Positions 12,731-15,154 of a DNA stretch of 15,154 bases are shown one piece after another (position 1 is the first letter of the stretch; each line of letters opens with the position of its first letter). This DNA is from an uncultured Prevotella sp. (GTDB taxonomy: Bacteria; Bacteroidota; Bacteroidia; Bacteroidales; Bacteroidaceae), in NCBI GenBank assembly GCA_937877595.1, contig CALFIY010000094.1, positions 1-15,154 on the forward strand, read 5' to 3'. The notes beneath the pieces are model-generated. The model was given only the letters and a program-made list of their open reading frames with translations. It was not told the origin of the DNA and did no database searches. The position numbers were made by a program, and so were the translations under genes.

Positions 12731-13435
12731 ATGACAGTCAGGGATGTTTTTGAATTGAGAGAGCAAGGCCGCATTGAAGAGGCATACGAGGCCATTCGGT
12801 CGCTTTATGCAAACGACAAGGGGCCTTACACCTCCTCAGCCATGTTCTGGACGGCCACTGACATCCTGAAGAAGCGGTGGAATGAAGGGCGTATTAACGA
12901 AGCGGTAAAAATCTATGCTGCTTTGGAGCGAATGTTTCCCAACGTGCCCGACAAAGATGGACTGGTGGAAAGGACATTCAAGAAATGTCAAAAATGGATG
13001 CAGGAAAGAGGTGTTGCCGGTGACAAGCAGCAGGGTGACGCTCCAGAACATCTGCAAACAGGCGTATGGGGAGAGAATCTGGCTGCTGCCTATCTACGCG
13101 AAAAGGGTTATGTTATTCTGGAACGCGACTGGCGGTCCGGCCATCGGGATATCGATATTATTGCACATAAAGATAATACAATCGTGTTCGTTGAGGTGAA
13201 AACCCGTAGTAGTCGTGACTTCCTCGACCCTATAACAGCCGTAAACATTCAGAAGCAATATAACCTCCTCCGTGCCATCAACCATTACCTCCAATACAAG
13301 CGTATCAACTCTACTTATCGCTTCGACGTAATCATAATCGTTGGCAAACCAGACTGCCTTTCTCCGGAAATAGAACATATAGAGGATTTCCAATTGTCCC
13401 AATCGTCCTACAGCGGTGGTCGCAGATGGAGGTAA
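12731..13435 (+). CDS. YraN (UPF0102) nuclease-fold protein with extra N-terminal helical domain
   Basis: Residues about 109-222 are a complete YraN/UPF0102 domain: GVWGENLAAAYLREKGYVIL, then RDWRSGHRDIDII, then FVEVKTRSS, then YRFDVIIIV and EIEHIEDF. E115, D142, E155 and K157 fit the PD-(D/E)xK nuclease-fold active site. The biochemical role of YraN proteins is not settled. Residues 1-90 form a helical, TPR-like domain (VFELREQGRIEEAYEAIRSL, MFWTATDILKKRW, EGRINEAVKIYAAL). YraN proteins are normally about 120 aa; this one is 234. Similar N-terminal domains occur alone in Prevotella-like genomes as far as I recall, so this looks like a fusion. Its stop overlaps an ATG (TAATG, 13433-13437) opening the interrupted frame that follows. 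Confidence 0.85.
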   Translation: MTVRDVFELREQGRIEEAYEAIRSLYANDKGPYTSSAMFWTATDILKKRWNEGRINEAVKIYAALERMFPNVPDKDGLVERTFKKCQKWMQERGVAGDKQQGDAPEHLQTGVWGENLAAAYLREKGYVILERDWRSGHRDIDIIAHKDNTIVFVEVKTRSSRDFLDPITAVNIQKQYNLLRAINHYLQYKRINSTYRFDVIIIVGKPDCLSPEIEHIEDFQLSQSSYSGGRRWR

Positions 13436-13611
13436 TGATGACGGATGAAGCATAATTTGGTATTGCTCCTATTGGTGAGGATTGGATAAAGAGGTACAAA
13501 GAGGCTGGTGGAACTGGTCACATGACCGCTAACATGAGAAACCTTGTGCTTACCATAGATGGAATGCCCAAAATAAGTTACGCAAGAATAATAATCCGCA
13601 AAAAACAATAA
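13435..13611 (+). pseudogene. Interrupted short reading frame after the YraN gene
   Basis: ATG at 13435 overlaps the YraN stop and reads MMTDEA before a TAA (13453-13455). The same frame then stays open for 51 codons, FGIAPIGEDWIKRYKEAGG, through MRNLVLTIDGMP to YARIIIRKKQ, ending at TAA (13609-13611). Apart from the internal stop it would be a 58-residue product. I do not recognise the family. It may be a gene with a nonsense mutation, the C-terminal remnant of a larger gene, or a small ORF starting at an internal ATG (13522 or 13534). Its last codons are repeated before the DUF262 gene, which argues that the tail was really coding. Confidence 0.45.
13561..13608 (+). repeat. Leader repeat copy 1, before the RhuM gene
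   Basis: This 48-bp stretch aligns without gaps to 14511-14558, with 38 of 48 bases identical and 28 of 30 in the 3' part. It ends 7 bp before the RhuM ATG. Most differences fall at third codon positions or are conservative in the frame reading DGMP...YARIIIRKKQ. Confidence 0.75.
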
Positions 13612-13615
13612 CAAT

Positions 13616-14494
13616 ATGGATAGCAACATTATTCTATACACCACCGGCACAAGGGACGTCAGCATTCAGGTGCAGTATGAGGACGGCACGTTCTGGTTGG
13701 CTCAGAAACGCATGGATGAGCTTTTCGGCGTGGAAGTCCCAACGATCAACTACCATCTGCAAGCCATCCTCGCCGTCGGCTATCGCGTGAACAGCAGCGA
13801 GGCGGTGAACTTCCGCAGATGGGCAAGCCGCACGCTCGACGAATTTGTCACAAAAGGATTTATAATCGACAAACAACGGCTGAAGCAAGGACCTCAGTTT
13901 GGTGAAGACTATTTCCGCGACCTGCTGGAGCAGATACGTGAGATACGTGCCAGCGAGCGACGATTCTATCAGAAGATAACCGATATTTACGCCCTCTCGA
14001 CCGACTACGACAGAAACGCTCCAACAACACGTCAGTTCTTCGCTACCGTACAGAACAAACTGCATTGGGCCATTACAGGTCAGACCGCCGCAGAAATCAT
14101 CTATCATACCGCCGATGCCGAAAAGCCTCACATGGGACTCACTACTTGGAGGCACGCACCAGACGGCAAGATACTGAAGTCGGACGTGACGGTAGCCAAG
14201 AACTATCTGACCGAAAAGCACATCAAAGCACTCGACCGACTCGTCTCGGCCTATCTCGACCTGGCTGAAGACCGTGCTGAACAACAGGTTCCCACCACAA
14301 TGGCACAGTGGAGCCGCATCCTTGACGGTTTCCTTACTGTAGCTGAACGTCCTTTACTGATGGACGCAGGCACAGTGACGGCACTTGAAGCCAAAATCAA
14401 GGCTGAAGGTGAATACGACATCTATCGGAAACGACAGGATATGCTCTATGAATCAGACTTCGACAAGGAAATTAAGCGACTGAAAGGAGAATGA
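13616..14494 (+). CDS. RhuM-family protein with probable internal deletion
   Basis: RhuM-family proteins (Virulence_RhuM) were named from a Salmonella pathogenicity-island gene and often sit inside restriction or mobile loci in Bacteroidales; their activity is unknown. The 292-aa product has an N-terminal DNA-binding-like segment (FWLAQKRMDELFGVEVPTIN, 27-46), GYRVNS (55-60), RASERRFYQK (111-120), FFATVQNKLHWAI (141-153), MGLTTW (173-178) and KSDVTVAKNYL, all typical. Family members I recall have about 40 residues between TINYHL and the AI-x-x-GYRVNS block (the region with GEL and DGK...YNLD); here they are joined directly at residues 48-50 (about 13757-13765). The frame is kept, so this may be a folded but altered protein or an early pseudogene. 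Confidence 0.85.
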   Translation: MDSNIILYTTGTRDVSIQVQYEDGTFWLAQKRMDELFGVEVPTINYHLQAILAVGYRVNSSEAVNFRRWASRTLDEFVTKGFIIDKQRLKQGPQFGEDYFRDLLEQIREIRASERRFYQKITDIYALSTDYDRNAPTTRQFFATVQNKLHWAITGQTAAEIIYHTADAEKPHMGLTTWRHAPDGKILKSDVTVAKNYLTEKHIKALDRLVSAYLDLAEDRAEQQVPTTMAQWSRILDGFLTVAERPLLMDAGTVTALEAKIKAEGEYDIYRKRQDMLYESDFDKEIKRLKGE

Positions 14495-14498
14495 AGCA

Positions 14499-14582
14499 AT
14501 GAAAAGGGACGGAATCCCACAAAAGCCATACGCAAGAATACTCATCCGCAAAAAACAACAGCTATGCAAACGACATTACTAA
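14499..14582 (+). pseudogene. Short ORF carrying the shared YARI-x-IRKKQ peptide
   Basis: A 27-codon frame starts 4 bp after the RhuM stop: MKRDGIPQKPYARILIRKKQ, then QLCKRHY and a stop inside the DUF262 gene. Its middle matches the tail of the interrupted frame at 13435-13611 (D-G-[MI]-P-x3-YARI-[IL]-IRKKQ). It overlaps the DUF262 start by 19 bp in another frame. It may be a leader peptide, a remnant of a duplicated gene end, or a by-product of a repeated non-coding leader. Confidence 0.35.
14511..14558 (+). repeat. Leader repeat copy 2, before the DUF262 gene
   Basis: This is the second copy of the 48-bp sequence at 13561-13608. The shared core runs from TACGCAAGAATA to ATCCGCAAAAAACAA. 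It ends 5 bp before the DUF262 ATG, so its position relative to the following gene is the same as in copy 1. Confidence 0.75.
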
Positions 14583-15154
14583 CCGACCTGACGGTCAAAG
14601 AGATATGTGAGGGCTTTGTCTATAATCAGTTGGAAGGCAAAGGCCTGTTCGGTTGGGCGGGCAAACTGACTATCCAGCCGGAGTACCAGCGCAATTACCT
14701 CTATGCCGAGAACGAAGGCAAGAAAGAAATGGCTGTCATTGACAGTATGCTGAAAGGCTATCCCATCGGCCTCATCTATTTCAACCGCAATGAGAACTAC
14801 AAAGCTCCAGAAACGGAATACGAGATACTGGACGGGCAACAGCGTATAACAAGTATCGGACGTTTCGTCACCGGGAAGTTTGCCATCAAGGACAAATTCG
14901 GAATGGAGCAATACTTTACGGGGCTGACTAAGGAGGAGCAAGAAAAGATTCACTCCTACCGGCTGCTCGTCTATGTCTGCAACGGCACGGAAAAGGAAAT
15001 CAAGGAATGGTTTGAAACCATCAACATTGCAGGTGTTCCATTGAACAAGCAGGAACTTCTTAATGCCACATATAGCGGCCCATTTGTGACAGAGGCCAAG
15101 AAAGTCTATAGCAACTCCCGTAGCCCGCAGTTGCAGAAGTGGGGATGCTACATC
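14564..15154 (+). CDS. DUF262 (DGQQR) protein, 5' part only
   Basis: The frame is open from ATG 14564 to the window edge (197 codons, no stop). It has the DUF262 hallmarks: PEYQRNY at 39-45, YPIGLIYFNR (66-75), ILDGQQRITSIGRF at 88-101, and INIAGVPLNKQELLNATYSG at about 153-172. DUF262 is a ParB/sulfiredoxin-like fold found in modification-dependent restriction (the GmrS half of GmrSD), in phosphorothioate-linked systems and in other phage-defence proteins; DGQQR is its nucleotide-binding/hydrolysis motif. Many members carry an HNH-type nuclease domain (DUF1524) at the C-terminus, which would lie beyond this window. It follows the RhuM gene by 69 bp. The start is supported by the A-rich leader and the leader repeat. 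Confidence 0.88.
   Translation, partial: MQTTLLTDLTVKEICEGFVYNQLEGKGLFGWAGKLTIQPEYQRNYLYAENEGKKEMAVIDSMLKGYPIGLIYFNRNENYKAPETEYEILDGQQRITSIGRFVTGKFAIKDKFGMEQYFTGLTKEEQEKIHSYRLLVYVCNGTEKEIKEWFETINIAGVPLNKQELLNATYSGPFVTEAKKVYSNSRSPQLQKWGCYI

Noticed and set aside
13634..14284. Minus-strand 216-codon frame opposite the RhuM gene
   Set aside because: It is antisense to a recognisable RhuM protein and shows no domain.

Overview
The window reads as a chromosomal segment of a Bacteroidales bacterium, most likely Prevotellaceae-like. Three things support this. The F-type ATPase genes run in the order beta, epsilon, a, c, b, delta, alpha, gamma. Promoters match the Bacteroidetes -33 TTTG / -7 TAnnTTTG form rather than sigma70 boxes. 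Start codons follow A-rich leaders with no Shine-Dalgarno sequence.

Layout on the + strand. Positions 1-257 hold a 21-bp tandem array, a 7-bp tandem array and the rpsP promoter. rpsP (258-803) encodes bS16 with a long Ala/Lys/Glu tail and ends at a strong hairpin terminator. After a 410-bp gap with a minus-strand ORF scrap and a promoter comes the complete ATP synthase operon atpDCBEFHAG (1214-8296), closed by a GC-rich terminator at 8317-8354. The operon makes the whole F1Fo enzyme: Fo proton channel (a, c, b), stator (b, delta) and F1 (alpha, beta, gamma, epsilon). Epsilon is a short form without the C-terminal helical brake. Three spacers inside the operon carry short-period tandem arrays: an 8-bp CGTAATAA-like unit in atpD-atpC and again in atpH-atpA, and a 7-bp GAGGTGA unit in atpB-atpE. 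The atpE-atpF spacer carries a long AT-rich hairpin.

Downstream are single-gene units: an exported PAP2 phosphatase fused to a probable beta-barrel (8495-9928), an AlkZ/YcaQ-related winged-helix protein with an almost leaderless promoter (9982-10653), and, on the minus strand, a sodium/proton:alanine symporter of the AGCS family (10807-12237).

Positions 12238-12730 contain gene debris: the N-terminus of an NADPH-dependent FMN-reductase-like gene and the N-terminus of a TfoX-like gene, both cut short by stops. Then comes a YraN (UPF0102) nuclease-fold protein with an extra N-terminal helical domain (12731-13435), followed by a short interrupted reading frame. The right end is accessory in character: a RhuM-family protein that appears to have lost about 40 internal residues (13616-14494), and the start of a DUF262 (DGQQR) protein that runs off the window (14564-15154). 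Both genes sit behind a diverged copy of the same ~48-bp sequence, which also reads as a shared peptide ending YARI-x-IRKKQ. DUF262 and RhuM genes are common neighbours of restriction and defence loci, so the window probably ends at the edge of such an island.
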